A stretch of DNA of 64,000 nucleotides. Source: an uncultured Acidobacteriota bacterium. GTDB taxonomy: Bacteria > Acidobacteriota > Terriglobia > Terriglobales > Acidobacteriaceae. Below, piece after piece: positions 1-11,500 of this stretch (position 1 is the first letter of the stretch; every line of letters starts with the position of its first letter). The notes below the pieces were generated by a model. That model searched no databases. It was not told the origin of the DNA and saw only the letters and a list, made by a program, of their open reading frames with translations. A program made the position numbers and the translations under genes. Location of the stretch: the NCBI GenBank assembly GCA_903832055.1, contig CAILAC010000016.1, positions 372,001-436,000 on the forward strand. The letters are read 5' to 3'.

Positions 1-2127
1 GCGCAGTTCCTTGAGTCCGCGCATCTTTGCCATCAGCTGCGGGGCCCATTGGTTCAACTCGTCAAGATTTTCGTCTGAAAGCGTGTACTGGTACTGCGCA
101 TCCGCGCCCCTGCCACCCAGTTGAAACTCCTGCTGCGTCTGCAGGAAAAGCGCTGCACCCGGTACGCTCGTCAGCTTGCGCCGCAACCGGTTCACCACGT
201 CATCGGCGGCCACGCGCCCCGGCCGCTGGTCCAGCGGCTTGAGCCCGATGAACATGCGCCCCACATTGCTGCTGCCGCCGCCGGGGCCATTGCCGCCCAC
301 AAAAGCCGTCGTGGTCTGCACCGCCGGATCATCCAGCACCATCTGCGCCAGCGTCTCCTGCTTGATCTTCATTGCGTCAAACGAAATATCCTGCGCCGCC
401 CGCGTTGCCCCGCCCAGCCGCCCCGTATCCTGCTGCGGAAAGAACCCCTTCGGCACCAGCATGAAAAGCACAACATTCAAAACAAATGTCCCAAACGTCA
501 CCCCCAGCATCAGCCACTGGTGGCGCAGAACCCAGCGCAATCCAATCAGGTACTCGTCCAGCAACCACTGGAAAGCCCGCTCCGTCGCCTGATACACGCG
601 TCCATGCCGGCTCGGGTCATGCGCCTTCAGAAACTTCGCGCACATCATCGGCGTCGTGGTCAGCGAAACCAACAGCGAAACCGAAATCGCCACACTCAGT
701 GTCACCGCAAACTCCCGAAACAGCTTGCCGATGATCCCGCCCATCAGCAAAATCGGGATAAACACCGCAATCAACGACAGGCTCATCGACAGCACCGTGA
801 AGCCGATTTCCTTCGAGCCCTTCATCGCCGCCTCGTACGGCGAATACCCCTGCTCCAGGTAGCGCGTGATGTTTTCGATGACCACAATCGCGTCGTCCAC
901 CACAAAGCCGGTCGAGATGGTCAGCGCCATCAGAGACAGGTTGTCCAGCGTGTAGCCCAGCATGTACATCACGCCAAACGTCCCCACCAGCGAGAGCGGC
1001 ACAGCAATCGACGGGATAATCGTCGCCCATACTTCGCGCAGAAACACAAAAACTACCAGCACAACCAGCGCCACACTGATCAGCAGCGATCGCTCCACAT
1101 CGCGAACGCTGGCGCGGATCGTCGTCGTCCGATCGACCGCAACACTAATATGAATCGTCGGAGGAATCTCTGCCTGCAGGCGCGGCAACTCAGCCAGCAC
1201 ATTGTCCACAGCCTGAATGACGTTGGCTCCCGGCACCTTGGAGATGATGATCAGAATCGCCGGCTTCATCACTGACCCCGGCCCGGTATTCACACCCGCC
1301 ATGCCCGCCGTGCGGATGTCGGCGACACTATCCGACACCGTGCCCAGGTCAGAAACCCTTACCGGCGCGCCCGTTGTCTTGTTGTAGCCAAAGATGAGCG
1401 GCGCGTAGTCCCCTGCCTTGTAAATCTGGTCATTGTCGTTGATCAGCCAGCGATGCTGATCGTCGTGAAAGGCACCCTTGGGCCGGTTCGCATTGGCGTT
1501 GGCCAGCGTCGTCCGCACCGCTTCCAGACCCACCCCATACGCGCTCAACTGCAAGGGATTCAGCTCGACTCGCACTGCCGGACTTGCGCTGCCGCCCACA
1601 AACACCTGACCCACACCCTGAATCTGCGCAATCTTCTGCGCCAGAATCGAGTCGGCAATATCGTAAATCTGTGGCTTCGGCACCACGTCTGAGGTCAGCG
1701 TCAAGATCAGAATCGGCGCATCCGCCGGATTCGTCTTCCGGTACCCCGGATTCTGCGGCATGTACGCCGGCAGGTTGCTCCGTGCCGCATTGATGGCCGC
1801 CTGCGTATCCCGCGCCGCTGCATTCAGGTCGCGGTCCATGTCAAACTGCAAGGTCACCGACGCCGACCCCATCGAACTCGATGAAGTCATCTGCGTAATC
1901 CCCGCGATGCGGCCAAACTGACGCTCCAGCGGTGCCGCCACATTCGAGGCCATCGTCTCAGGACTACCACCCGGCAAGCCCGCATTCACCGAAATCGTCG
2001 GCAGATCAATCTCCGGCAGCGAGGCCACCGGCAGCAGCGAATACGCCACCGCCCCCGCCATCAGCAATGCCAGGCTGAGCAGCGAAGTCGCCACCGGTCG
2101 TCGAATAAAGGGTGCCGCTAAATGCAT
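1..2127 (-). CDS. RND multidrug efflux permease (MdtB/MdtC type), C-terminus beyond window edge
   Basis: Proton-driven inner-membrane permease of the HAE-1 RND family, which exports drugs or other amphiphiles through an adaptor and an outer-membrane channel. The frame opens with ATG at 2127 and stays open to base 1, giving 709 residues of an expected ~1030. The N-terminus ([20 protein letters not shown]) is the first transmembrane helix typical of the family, and the TM4 motif [13 protein letters not shown] near residues 407-419 carries the proton-relay Asp pair. It lies 116 bp downstream of a second RND gene, on the same strand and behind a single adaptor gene, as in mdtABC operons where two permeases form a hetero-oligomer. 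The spacer between the two permeases holds a hairpin repeat (2186-2231). Substrate cannot be deduced. Family assignment is firm; the exact subfamily is inferred. Confidence 0.93.
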   Translation of the reverse strand, partial: MHLAAPFIRRPVATSLLSLALLMAGAVAYSLLPVASLPEIDLPTISVNAGLPGGSPETMASNVAAPLERQFGRIAGITQMTSSSSMGSASVTLQFDMDRDLNAAARDTQAAINAARSNLPAYMPQNPGYRKTNPADAPILILTLTSDVVPKPQIYDIADSILAQKIAQIQGVGQVFVGGSASPAVRVELNPLQLSAYGVGLEAVRTTLANANANRPKGAFHDDQHRWLINDNDQIYKAGDYAPLIFGYNKTTGAPVRVSDLGTVSDSVADIRTAGMAGVNTGPGSVMKPAILIIISKVPGANVIQAVDNVLAELPRLQAEIPPTIHISVAVDRTTTIRASVRDVERSLLISVALVVLVVFVFLREVWATIIPSIAVPLSLVGTFGVMYMLGYTLDNLSLMALTISTGFVVDDAIVVIENITRYLEQGYSPYEAAMKGSKEIGFTVLSMSLSLIAVFIPILLMGGIIGKLFREFAVTLSVAISVSLLVSLTTTPMMCAKFLKAHDPSRHGRVYQATERAFQWLLDEYLIGLRWVLRHQWLMLGVTFGTFVLNVVLFMLVPKGFFPQQDTGRLGGATRAAQDISFDAMKIKQETLAQMVLDDPAVQTTTAFVGGNGPGGGSSNVGRMFIGLKPLDQRPGRVAADDVVNRLRRKLTSVPGAALFLQTQQEFQLGGRGADAQYQYTLSDENLDELNQWAPQLMAKMRGLKELR

Positions 2128-2185
2128 TTCGTCCCTATGTTTTCAATGCAAAATCAACCAGCCAAAATTCACGGCCATAAAATCA

Positions 2186-2231
2186 GGGTGCCCCATCCTC
2201 GCCCGGTTCTTGTCTTTCCGGCCAGGGTGGG
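2186..2231. repeat. Intergenic hairpin repeat, GGGTGCCCCAT type
   Basis: The element begins GGGTGCCCCATCCT and ends AGGGTGGG. CCCATCCT (2192-2199) can pair with AGGGTGGG (2224-2231) with one G-T pair. The same opening occurs at 13132 and at 19568, where the stem sequence differs but is still complementary. It sits between the two RND genes of one operon and has no obvious T tract. Confidence 0.6.
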
Positions 2232-2243
2232 TCTAACTCATCC

Positions 2244-5200
2244 CTAAGCCAGCTCACTTGCAGGAAGAGCCTGGCTAGCCCCGCTAGCTCCGCTGACACC
2301 GCTAGCCCCGCTCACAACGCTCGTCTTCTTCCCCATCCGGCTCGCCAGCCGGTCAAAGTACAGATACACCACCGGCGTCGTATACAGCGTCAGCAGTTGC
2401 GAAACCAGCAATCCGCCTACAATCGTGATGCCCAGCGGCTTGCGCAGCTCCGAACCCACGCCCGACCCCAGCGCCAGCGGCAACCCGCCCAGCAGCGCCG
2501 CCATCGTCGTCATCATGATCGGCCTGAATCGCAGCAGGCACGCCTGAAAAATCGCCTCATGCGGAGCCTTGCCCTCATCGCGCTCCGCCGCAAGCGCAAA
2601 GTCGATCATCATGATCGCGTTCTTCTTCACAATGCCAATCAGCAGAATCACCCCAATCAGCGCAATCACACTGAAATCAGTCTTCGTAATCAGCAGCGCC
2701 AGAATCGCCCCTACTCCAGCCGAGGGCAGCGTGGAAATAATCGTAATTGGGTGGATGAAGCTCTCGTAGAGCACCCCCAGCACGATGTACACCGTAATCA
2801 GCGCGGCCAGAATCAGCAGCGGCTCATTCACCAGCGACGCCTGAAATGCCGCCGCCGTCCCCTGGAAAGTCCCGTTGATGCTCGCCGGCAACTGGATCGC
2901 TGCTTCCACCCGCTGGGTAGCGGCCACCGCGTCGCCCAGGCTCCGGCCCGGCGCAACGTTGAAGCTCACCACCGTCGCCGGAAACTGCCCCTGGTGCCCA
3001 ATCGCCAACTGCGTCCGCGCCTGCTCCCAGTGCGCCAGGTTGCCCAGCGGCACCTGCGTCCCATTGGCTGACTTCACGTACAGGTGCTCCAGCACGGATG
3101 GGTCGGTCTGGAAGTCCGGCCCAACCTCCATCACCACGTGGTACTGGTTCAACTGCGTAAAGATGGTCGAAACCTGCCGCTGTCCAAACGCGTCATAGAG
3201 CGTGTTATCGATGTCTGCCACCGCGATTCCCAGCCGCGACGCCGTGTCACGGTCAATCACCAGTTGCGCGCTCAAACCCTGGTCCTGCAAATCGCTGGCC
3301 ACATCGCGTAGCTCCGGCTGCTTGCTCAGCTCGGCAACCATCTTGCGCGTGTAGGTCGCCAGCTCCTGCTGGTTCGGGTCTTCCAGCGAATACTGAAACT
3401 GCGTCCGGCTCACCCGGTCTTCGACTGTGAGATCCTGCAGCGGCTGCAGGAAAAGCTGTATATCCTCAATCGCCGCGAACTGCGGCTGCAAGCGCGCAAT
3501 CACGTCGGAGGCCGAGATTTTTCGCTGGTCGAGCGGTTTCAAATTGATCTGGATGCGCCCGCTGTTCAACGTTGTATTTGCCCCGTCCACCCCAATAAAC
3601 GATGAAATGCTCTCGACCGCCGGGTCCTTCAGCAGGATGTCCACCAGCTTCTGCTGACGCGCCGCCATGCTGGTAAACGAGACTGTCTGCGGTGCCTCTG
3701 AAATCCCCAGGATCACGCCCGTATCCTGGACCGGAAAGAATCCCTTGGGCACGATAAGAAACAGCACAATCGTCGCCACCAGCGTGCCAAACGTCACCAC
3801 CAGCGTCAGCAACTGATGACGCAAAATCACCTCAAGCGTGCGCCCGTAAAACGCAATCACCGACTCAAAAACCTTTTCAGAATTGCGGAAGAACCAGCCC
3901 TGCTCTGACTCCGGCTTATGCTTCAGCAGCCGCGCGCACATCATCGGCGTCAGCGTCAGCGAAACCACCGCCGACACCAGAATCGTAATCGCCAGCGTCA
4001 CTGCAAACTCGCGGAACAACCGCCCCACCACATCGCCCATGAACAGCAGCGGAATCAGCACCGCAATAAGCGACACCGTCAACGAAACAATCGTGAAGCC
4101 AATCTGCTCTGAACCCTTGAGAGCCGCCTGCAGGGGGTCTTCGCCAGCCTCGATGTAGCGGGCAATGTTCTCGATCATCACGATGGCGTCGTCCACCACA
4201 AAGCCCGTCGAGATTGTCAGCGCCATCAGCGTCAGGTTGTTCAGGCTGTACCCCAGCAGGTACATCACTGCAAATGTGCCCACCAGCGACAGAGGCACTG
4301 CCACCGAAGGAATAATCGTCGCCGCCAGGTTCCTCAAAAAGAGGAAAATCACCATCACCACCAGCCCGATGGTCAGCATCAGCGAAAACTGCACGTCCGC
4401 CACCGACGCCCGAATGACGGAAGTCCGGTCCGTCAGCACCTTGACCTGCACCGAGCCCGGCAGGCTTGCCCGCAGCTGCGGCAAAAGCGCCGTGATCCGG
4501 TCCACAACATCGATGATGTTCGCCCCCGGTTGTCGTTGAATGTTCAGAATGACTGCCGGCTTCTGCGTCCCGCCCTGCACGCCCATCCACGCGGCCTGTT
4601 GCGAATTCTCCGCCGCATCGACAATCGTCGCCACATCCGAAGCCCTAACCGCAGCCCCATTGCGGTAAGCCACAATCACCGGCCTGTATTCAGCGCTCGA
4701 CAGCAGTTGGTCGTTCGCACCCACCGTGTACGACTGCCGCGAGCCGTTCAACGTTCCCTTCGCCTGGTCCACATTTGCCGTCGACAGCGCCGCCCGCAGG
4801 TCTTCAAGGCTCAGGTTGTAGCTGGCCAGTTGCGCCGGGTTTGCCTGAATCCGCACCGACGGCTTCTGCCCGCCCGCAATCGAAACCAGCCCTACCCCTT
4901 TCACCTGAGAAATCTTCTGCGCCATGTTCGTGTCCGCAGCATCCTCGATTTTTTGCAAAGGCAGCGAGTCGGATGTCAGCGCCAACGTCAGAATGGGCGC
5001 ATCAGCCGGATTCACCTTGCTGTACACCGGCGGATTCGGCAAATCCGTAGGCAAAAAGCTGTTGCCTGCGTTGATCGCAGCCTGCACTTCCTGCTCGGCC
5101 ACGTCGATGTTTTCATCCAGATTGAACTCCAGCGTGATCACCGACCCGCCGCCCGAACTCACCGAGGTCATCTGCTTCAACCCCGGCATCTGCCCAAACT

Positions 5201-5408
5201 GCCGCTCCAGGGGCGCCGTCACCGAAGACGCCATCACCTCTGGCCCCGCGCCCGGATAGAACGTCAGCACCTGGATAATCGGGTAATCCACCTCTGGCAG
5301 CGCTGAAATCGGCAACTGCTGGTAGCCAACCAGTCCCGCCAGCACAATCGCCACCATCAGGAGCGATGTTGCTACCGGGCGAACAATAAATGGGCGCGAC
5401 GGGTTCAA
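2244..5408 (-). CDS. RND multidrug efflux permease (MdtB/MdtC type)
   Basis: Inner-membrane RND permease of 1054 residues, the usual length for HAE-1 pumps. Residues 1-30 form TM1, two large periplasmic loops follow TM1 and TM7, and the proton-relay Asp pair is at 406-407 in [13 protein letters not shown]. The start is a TTG at 5408 that overlaps the TGA of the upstream adaptor gene (shared TTGA), which implies translational coupling; no ATG fits the conserved N-terminus [16 protein letters not shown]. With the adaptor upstream and another permease downstream this forms an mdtABC-like tripartite pump; no outer-membrane factor is visible in the operon. The last ~20 residues are an unusual Ser/Gly/Ala tail encoded by a 9-bp tandem repeat (2275-2323) also found around the pheS-pheT insertion. 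Substrate unknown. Confidence 0.95.
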   Translation of the reverse strand: MNPSRPFIVRPVATSLLMVAIVLAGLVGYQQLPISALPEVDYPIIQVLTFYPGAGPEVMASSVTAPLERQFGQMPGLKQMTSVSSGGGSVITLEFNLDENIDVAEQEVQAAINAGNSFLPTDLPNPPVYSKVNPADAPILTLALTSDSLPLQKIEDAADTNMAQKISQVKGVGLVSIAGGQKPSVRIQANPAQLASYNLSLEDLRAALSTANVDQAKGTLNGSRQSYTVGANDQLLSSAEYRPVIVAYRNGAAVRASDVATIVDAAENSQQAAWMGVQGGTQKPAVILNIQRQPGANIIDVVDRITALLPQLRASLPGSVQVKVLTDRTSVIRASVADVQFSLMLTIGLVVMVIFLFLRNLAATIIPSVAVPLSLVGTFAVMYLLGYSLNNLTLMALTISTGFVVDDAIVMIENIARYIEAGEDPLQAALKGSEQIGFTIVSLTVSLIAVLIPLLFMGDVVGRLFREFAVTLAITILVSAVVSLTLTPMMCARLLKHKPESEQGWFFRNSEKVFESVIAFYGRTLEVILRHQLLTLVVTFGTLVATIVLFLIVPKGFFPVQDTGVILGISEAPQTVSFTSMAARQQKLVDILLKDPAVESISSFIGVDGANTTLNSGRIQINLKPLDQRKISASDVIARLQPQFAAIEDIQLFLQPLQDLTVEDRVSRTQFQYSLEDPNQQELATYTRKMVAELSKQPELRDVASDLQDQGLSAQLVIDRDTASRLGIAVADIDNTLYDAFGQRQVSTIFTQLNQYHVVMEVGPDFQTDPSVLEHLYVKSANGTQVPLGNLAHWEQARTQLAIGHQGQFPATVVSFNVAPGRSLGDAVAATQRVEAAIQLPASINGTFQGTAAAFQASLVNEPLLILAALITVYIVLGVLYESFIHPITIISTLPSAGVGAILALLITKTDFSVIALIGVILLIGIVKKNAIMMIDFALAAERDEGKAPHEAIFQACLLRFRPIMMTTMAALLGGLPLALGSGVGSELRKPLGITIVGGLLVSQLLTLYTTPVVYLYFDRLASRMGKKTSVVSGASGVSGASGASQALPASELA
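2275..2323. repeat. 9-bp tandem repeat (CTAGCNCCG units) inside the end of the RND gene
   Basis: On the plus strand about five imperfect 9-bp units, consensus CTAGCNCCG, run through the 3-prime end of the permease gene. Read on the minus strand they encode repeated Ser-Gly-Ala/Val triplets near the C-terminus. The same unit makes up the inverted repeats at 23058-23098 and 23488-23527. Confidence 0.75.
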
Positions 5409-6733
5409 GGCTGGTTCCCCTTGGGCGGAGCACCTGGGCCCCCGCTTCCACTTCGCTGCTGCCGCGCCGCACTCACAATCACCTGCGCATTCTGCCGCAG
5501 CCGGTCCGCGCCATCCACCACAATCTTCGTTCCCGCCTCTGGCCCGGAGTCCAGAATCGTCACCTGCCCCTCGGCCAGCGCAATCTTCACCGGCTCCATT
5601 TTCACCGTGTTATCCGCCTGCACCGCCCACACAAACGTCCCTTGCAGCCCCGTCTGAATCGCTGCCGAAGAAACCACCAGCGCCGCAGGTCTCTGCTCCA
5701 GCACCAGGTGAATATTCACAAACTGGTTCGGAAACAGCTTCTCATCCGTGTTGCTGAAGACGGCTTTCAACTTCGCCGTGCCCGTCGTCGTATCAATCTG
5801 GTTATCCGCCGTCATCAGCTCCCCGGTCGCGAGAAGCGTCGTATCGCCGCGGTCAAAAGCCTGCGCCACCAGGCGTTGGCCACCGTGCAATTTGCCCAGC
5901 ACCTGCGGCAACTGGTTCTCAGGCAGCGTAAAGTACACCGCAATCGGCTGGAACTGATTCACAATCACCAGGTTGGTCGTATTCGCCGTCACGATGTTCC
6001 CAGGGTCCACCAGCCGCAGCCCGATCTTGCCGGAAATCGGTGACTGAATCGAGCACCAGTCCAGCGAAAGCTGCGCCGTCTCAATCGCAGCCTTGTCCGA
6101 TGCGATCGCACCCTCATATTGCCCAAAGTTCGATTGCTGCTGGTCAACCTGCTCCTTTGAAACCACGCCTGCCTCGTACAGTGCCTTGTAGCGGTTGTAC
6201 TCCGCCTGCGCATTCTTGAGCAGCGCCTGATCATGCGCCAGCGTGCCTTTCGCCTGGTCCAATGCCGCCTGGTAGGGCTTGGGATCGATCGCCATGATCG
6301 TCTGCCCCGCCTTCACCTGCTGGCCCTCGACAAAATTCACCTTGTCGAGCTGGCCATTGACCCGCGCCTTGACCGTCACGCTGTAATACGGAGTCACCGT
6401 GCCCAGAGCCGTCAGATAAATAGGCATCGGGCGCTGCTCCATCGGAGCAGCCTGCACCGGCACTGGCCGGCTCATCAACGCGTTCGCCTGGTTGGCCGTC
6501 TGCTGGGCTGCCAACTGGCGGTTGGTGTACACACGCCATGCGACATAGCCCCCCAGCGCCACCAGGAACAGGTAGAGCAGCGGACGCACCCAGCCCATCT
6601 TCTTTTGCCCAGGGGGCACGACCATCTGAGAATTTTCACTACCCGGCAGGCCCGCGCCGGGCGAATTTGAGACAGAAGACGAAGGCATACTTTCCATTCC
6701 TGAGGTCTTTCCTGGGTGAGATCCCGAGTGCAA
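5405..6733 (-). CDS. RND periplasmic adaptor (membrane fusion protein, MdtA type)
   Basis: Periplasmic adaptor that bridges RND permease and outer-membrane channel. The product is 442 residues from a TTG at 6733, or 430 from an ATG at 6697, which has an AGGAAAG upstream and is perhaps the better start. A proline/glycine-rich cytoplasmic segment precedes one transmembrane anchor (about residues 48-66, [15 protein letters not shown]). Next come the lipoyl/barrel-sandwich half ([20 protein letters not shown]), an alpha-helical hairpin (about 155-220), the second lipoyl half ([18 protein letters not shown]) and beta-barrel and membrane-proximal domains. It is the first gene of the operon with the two permeases and overlaps the first of them by TTGA. 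The 205-bp region upstream is shared with the divergent HAD-UbiA gene and should hold both promoters. Confidence 0.93.
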   Translation of the reverse strand: MHSGSHPGKTSGMESMPSSSVSNSPGAGLPGSENSQMVVPPGQKKMGWVRPLLYLFLVALGGYVAWRVYTNRQLAAQQTANQANALMSRPVPVQAAPMEQRPMPIYLTALGTVTPYYSVTVKARVNGQLDKVNFVEGQQVKAGQTIMAIDPKPYQAALDQAKGTLAHDQALLKNAQAEYNRYKALYEAGVVSKEQVDQQQSNFGQYEGAIASDKAAIETAQLSLDWCSIQSPISGKIGLRLVDPGNIVTANTTNLVIVNQFQPIAVYFTLPENQLPQVLGKLHGGQRLVAQAFDRGDTTLLATGELMTADNQIDTTTGTAKLKAVFSNTDEKLFPNQFVNIHLVLEQRPAALVVSSAAIQTGLQGTFVWAVQADNTVKMEPVKIALAEGQVTILDSGPEAGTKIVVDGADRLRQNAQVIVSAARQQRSGSGGPGAPPKGNQP

Positions 6734-6938
6734 ATAAATCTTTAGCTAAAAGGAGAATTGAGACGTTACGGATGAACTCTGACGCTTCTACCTTCGGACG
6801 GTCAAGCCGCTCATTTTGTTTCGCCAGCGCGAACGTCAGTGCTGCCCTGCAACGCTCAAGGGTATACCCACAGCAACACAGATATACTGACAGAATCCGA
6901 CAGCCGCTCGGGAAGACCGCAAAAGAAGGGTAAATCCA

Positions 6939-8399
6939 CTGAAATCAGCCGCGCAACCCGCGCTCGGCATCCTCGACGAAGACGCGAGCATTCCACTTTG
7001 CGTCGATCTCGACGGCACGCTGGTCAAGTCCGACACTTTCCACGATTCCCTGTGCGTCCTGCTTCGGACCCACCCTTCCCATGTGCTGAGCACCCCAGGC
7101 TGGCTTCTCTCCGGGGGCAAAGCGCGCCTCAAGGCTGAGGTAGCCGCTCTCGCTCATCTCGACGCAACTCATCTGCCGTATAACCAGGCCGTTTTGCACT
7201 TTCTGCAAGACCAGCACCGTCTCGGCCGCCCCGTCTACCTCGTCACCGGTGCTGACGCTTCCCTCGCCCGCCGCGTCGCTACCCATCTCGGCATCTTTGC
7301 CGGCGTCCTCGCCTCCGACGGCACCACCAACCTCACCGGCAGTCATAAGCTCGCAGAACTTCAGCAGCACTTCCCGTCCTACGACTACATCGGCAACGCC
7401 ACCCCTGACCTGCCTGCGCTTGCCCACGCCCGCCGCGCCTACATCGCCAACCCCTCCGCCGGCCTGCGCGTAGGCATCAAAGCCCGCGCCATCCCCGTCG
7501 TTCACTGCTTTGAAGACCACAAACCCGCGCTCCCCACCATCTTCAAGGCAATCCGCGTCCATCAGTGGGCCAAGAATGTCCTCCTCTTTCTGCCCCTGCT
7601 GCTCTCGCACCGGGTCAGCTGGCATAACGGCCTTCTCGCCTATGCGGCCTTCTTCTGCTTCAGCTTTATCGCCTCAGCCAACTACCTGGTCAACGATCTC
7701 CTCGATATCGAGAATGACCGCCGCCATCTCAAGAAGCGCTTGCGTCCCTTTGCTGCCGGCGACCTCTCCATCTTCACTGGCATGGCAATCGCCCTGCTGC
7801 TGGTTGCAGGTTGCTGCGCCATGCTTCCCTGGCTTCCCGGCAAATTTGCACTCTGGCTGCTGCTCTACGCCGCCGTCACCTCCGCCTACTCCTTCTATTT
7901 CAAGCGCGTCCCGCTCGTCGACGTTCTCGTACTCTCCGGCCTCTACACCCTGCGCATGCTGGCTGGCGGAGCAGCAACCGGCACCCTCATCTCCCCCTGG
8001 CTCTCCAGCTTCGCCGTCTTCCTCTTCCTCTCCCTCGCCATGGTCAAGCGGTTCAGCGAACTCGCCAACCTCCGCGAACGTGGCATCGCCAACTCCCATG
8101 GACGCGGTTACCTCGTCACTGACCTTGAACAAATCCGCGCCTTCGGCACCTCCAGCGCCTACGCTGCCGTCGTTGTCTTTTCTCTCTACATCTCCCGGCC
8201 CGACGTCGACGCGCTCTATCGCCACTCAGGCCGGCTCTGGCTCATCGTCCCCTTCATGCTCTACTGGCTCAATCGGGTCTGGCTGCTCGCCTCACGCGGC
8301 GACCTTGACGAAGACCCTGTCATCTTCGCCATCCGCGACCGCGTCAGCCTGGCCATCGCCGCAGCCGTCGCCATCCTCGCCATCTTTGCTACCATCTAA
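6939..8399 (+). CDS. HAD-like hydrolase / UbiA-family prenyltransferase fusion, probable CTG start
   Basis: Two-domain membrane protein. The N-terminal ~190 residues are HAD-like (motif I DLDGTLVKSD, later LVTGAD). The rest is a UbiA-type polyprenyl transferase with seven or more membrane helices and the first Asp-rich motif NDLLDIENDRRHLKKRLRP. The second Asp-rich motif is reduced to YSFYFKRVPLVDVLVLSGLY, as in decaprenyl-phosphate phosphoribosyltransferases (Rv3806c type), its closest recognisable relatives. No ATG, GTG or TTG lies between the in-frame stop at 6888 and motif I. The next GTG, at 7083, would delete the HAD motif. A CTG at 6939 preceded by GAAGGG (6925-6930) is the best start and gives 486 residues. 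It is divergent from the efflux operon and probably a single gene. A role in polyprenyl-linked sugar or lipid synthesis is inferred. Confidence 0.82.
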   Translation: MKSAAQPALGILDEDASIPLCVDLDGTLVKSDTFHDSLCVLLRTHPSHVLSTPGWLLSGGKARLKAEVAALAHLDATHLPYNQAVLHFLQDQHRLGRPVYLVTGADASLARRVATHLGIFAGVLASDGTTNLTGSHKLAELQQHFPSYDYIGNATPDLPALAHARRAYIANPSAGLRVGIKARAIPVVHCFEDHKPALPTIFKAIRVHQWAKNVLLFLPLLLSHRVSWHNGLLAYAAFFCFSFIASANYLVNDLLDIENDRRHLKKRLRPFAAGDLSIFTGMAIALLLVAGCCAMLPWLPGKFALWLLLYAAVTSAYSFYFKRVPLVDVLVLSGLYTLRMLAGGAATGTLISPWLSSFAVFLFLSLAMVKRFSELANLRERGIANSHGRGYLVTDLEQIRAFGTSSAYAAVVVFSLYISRPDVDALYRHSGRLWLIVPFMLYWLNRVWLLASRGDLDEDPVIFAIRDRVSLAIAAAVAILAIFATI

Positions 8400-8564
8400 A
8401 ACAAATTGTGCCGTTTGAATCTCTGGCGACCGTTGCTCCGTCTCAAGGAATGTCGATGAATTCCCTCGCTCATTCTGCATTCTTTCGCCGAATCCTTTAT
8501 CTGCCCTTAGACTGAACACAACAGCGACTGCTTTTCGGGTCTCCGGGAGCGAAAAAAGAAACCT

Positions 8565-11500
8565 ATGTGGATTGTCCGGCTCGCGCTACGGCGGCCCTAT
8601 ACCTTTGCCGTGTTTGCGCTTTTATTGCTTCTGGTTGGCGCCTTCAGCATCCTCACGATGCCGACGGATATTTTTCCGAATATCAATATCCCCGTCGTCT
8701 CCGTCGTCTGGCAGTATGCAGGTCTTTCCGCACAGGAACTCTCAAACCGCATCGTCACCAACAGCGAGCGCAACCTCACCACCACCGTCAACGACATCGA
8801 ACACATCGAGTCGCAGTCGCTCAACGGCATCGCCGTCATCAAGATCTACTTTCAGCCCCACGTCAACATCGGCTCCGCGATCGCCCAGGTCACCGCCGTC
8901 AGCCAGAGCACCGTCCGCCAGCTGCCCGCTGGAACCCAACCGCCCTTCATCATCCAGTACAACGCCTCCAGCGTGCCCGTGCTCCAACTCGGACTTTCCG
9001 GGCAAGGCCTGAGCGAACAGCAGCTCGGCGATTACGGCATGAACCAGATTCGCACTCAGCTGGCCACCGTCGAGGGCGCATCGATTCCCTGGCCCTACGG
9101 CGGCAAGCAACGCCAGGTGCAGGTCGACATCGACATCCATGCCCTCCAGGCCCGGGGACTTTCCCCCACCGATGTTGTCAACGCCATCTCTGCGCAGAAC
9201 ATCATCGCCCCCTCCGGCACCATGAAGGTAGGCAGCCTCGAATACGCAATCGAGACCAACTCCGCACCTACCTCCATCCCCGACCTCAACAATCTGCCCA
9301 TTCGCAGCGTCAATGGCACCATCATTTACATCCGCGATGTCGCCCATGTCCGCGACGGCAACCCACCTCAGACCAACATCGTCCGCGTTGACGGTCAGCG
9401 AGCCGCACTGCTCACGATCATGAAAACCGGCTCCTCCTCCACCCTCGACATCATCGCCAGCATCAAGGCCAGGCTCCCCTCCATCCAGGACCGGCTTCCT
9501 CGCTCGCTGCGCATAAACCCCCTCAACGATCAATCCATCTTCGTCCGCTCCGCCATCAACGGCGTTGTCCGCGAAGCCATCATCGCCGCCTGTCTCACCG
9601 GCATGATGATCCTCATCTTCCTCGGCAGTTGGCGCTCCACCATCATCATCGCCGTCTCCATCCCGCTCTCCATCCTCAGCTCGCTCATCATGCTCTCCGT
9701 GCTCGGCGAAACCATCAACATCATGACCCTCGGCGGCCTCGCCCTCGCCGTCGGCATCCTCGTCGATGACGCCACCGTCGAAATTGAAAACATCAACCGC
9801 AACCTCGAGGCCGGTAAGGAAATCGAACAGGCCATCCTCGACGGCGCAGCCCAAATCGCGATTCCCGCCCTCGTTTCGACGCTCGCCATCTGCATCGTCT
9901 TCGTACCCATGTTCTTCCTCAGCGGCGTCTCGCGCTACCTCTTCGTGCCCCTCGCCGAGGCCGTCGTCTTTGCCATGCTGGCCAGCTACCTGCTCTCGCG
10001 CACCGTGGTCCCCACCATGGCCAAGTACCTCCTCAAGGAACACAGCGACGAAGACGCGGTCAAGCGGGCTCGCAGCCGCAACCCCTTCGTCGTCTTCCAG
10101 CGCGGCTTTGAATTCACCTTTGAGAAAATCCGCGGCGGCTACATCCGCATCCTCACCTTCTGCGTTGACCACGCAACGCCCGTCGTTGTCGGTTTCCTGC
10201 TAGTCTGCGTCGTCTCCGTCGCCGCTATCTCTCCCTGGCTCGGGCAGGATTTCTTCCCCTCCGTTGACTCTGGCGCTTTCAAAATCCACGTCCGCGCCCA
10301 CACCGGCATGCGCATTGAAGAAACCGCCGCCCTTTGCGACCACATCGACGGCGCTATCCGCCAGCAGATTCCGCAAAAAGAAGTCACCACCATCATCGAC
10401 AACATCGGCCTGCCCTACTCCGGCTATAACCTCTCTTACTCAACCTCAGCCCCCATCGGCTCCGCCGACGCCGATATCCTCGTCCAGCTCACCCCCGACC
10501 ACCAACCCACCGGCGAGTACGTCAACCGCCTCCGCGAAGTACTCGCACGCCAGTTTCCCGGCGTTACCTTCTACGTGCTGCCCGTCGACATCGTCACCCA
10601 GATCCTCAACTTCGGCCTTTCCTCGCCCATCGACATCCAGATCATCGGCCCCGATCTCGAACACAACCACACCTACGCCGAACACCTGCTCAATGACGTC
10701 AAATACGTCGACGGCACCGCTGACACCCGCATCCAGCAGCCCTTTGACGAACCCAAGTTCACCGTCAACGTTGACCGCACACGCGCCTCAGAAGTAGGTC
10801 TTACCCAGCGCGATGTAGCCGGCGGACTGCTCGTCGCTCTCAGCGGCAGCTTCCAGACCAGCCCCAACTTCTACCTCGACCCCCGCAACAACGTCTCCTA
10901 CAGCATTGCCATCCAGTCGCCCCAATACAATCTGGATTCCGTCCCCTCACTCCAGAGCCTGCCCATCACCTCTGCCTCCGGCGTCAGCCAGCCCGGAATG
11001 GCGGGTCAGGCAGCATCGCCGCAGGTCCTCGGCAACCTCTCCACCATCGTCCCCGGCACTGAACTCGGCACCGTCAGCCATTACGACATCCAGCCAGTCC
11101 TCGATATCTATGCCAATGTCGATGGCACTGACCTCGGCTCCGTCACCCGCAAAATCGACGCCATCATCGAAAAGCACAAAGGCGAATTGCCCAAAGGCAC
11201 CCAGGTCGTCCTCCGCGGCCAAAGCGAAACCATGATCAAGTCCTACATCGGACTTCTCGCCGGCCTCGCCTTTTCGATCCTCCTTGTCTACCTGCTCATT
11301 GTGGTCAATTTCCAATCCTGGCTTGATCCCTTCCTCATCATCTCGGCCCTGCCCGCCGCCATCACCGGTATCGTCTGGTTCCTCTTTCTCACCAACACCC
11401 GGCTCAGCGTGCCCGCACTCACCGGCACCATCATGTGCATGGGCGTTGCCACAGCGAACTCCATCCTCATCGTCAGCTTTGCCCGGGAACAGCTCGAAAT

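Noticed and set aside
121-1275. Plus-strand open frame of 384 codons at the left end
   Set aside because: Arg/His/Gln-rich shadow of the minus-strand RND permease, which has the Asp pair and helices expected.
8742-10172. Minus-strand open frame of 476 codons opposite the RND gene
   Set aside because: It runs antisense to a well-conserved permease, is Asp/Gly/Glu-rich in the way expected from reverse reading of GC-rich codons, and has no domain.
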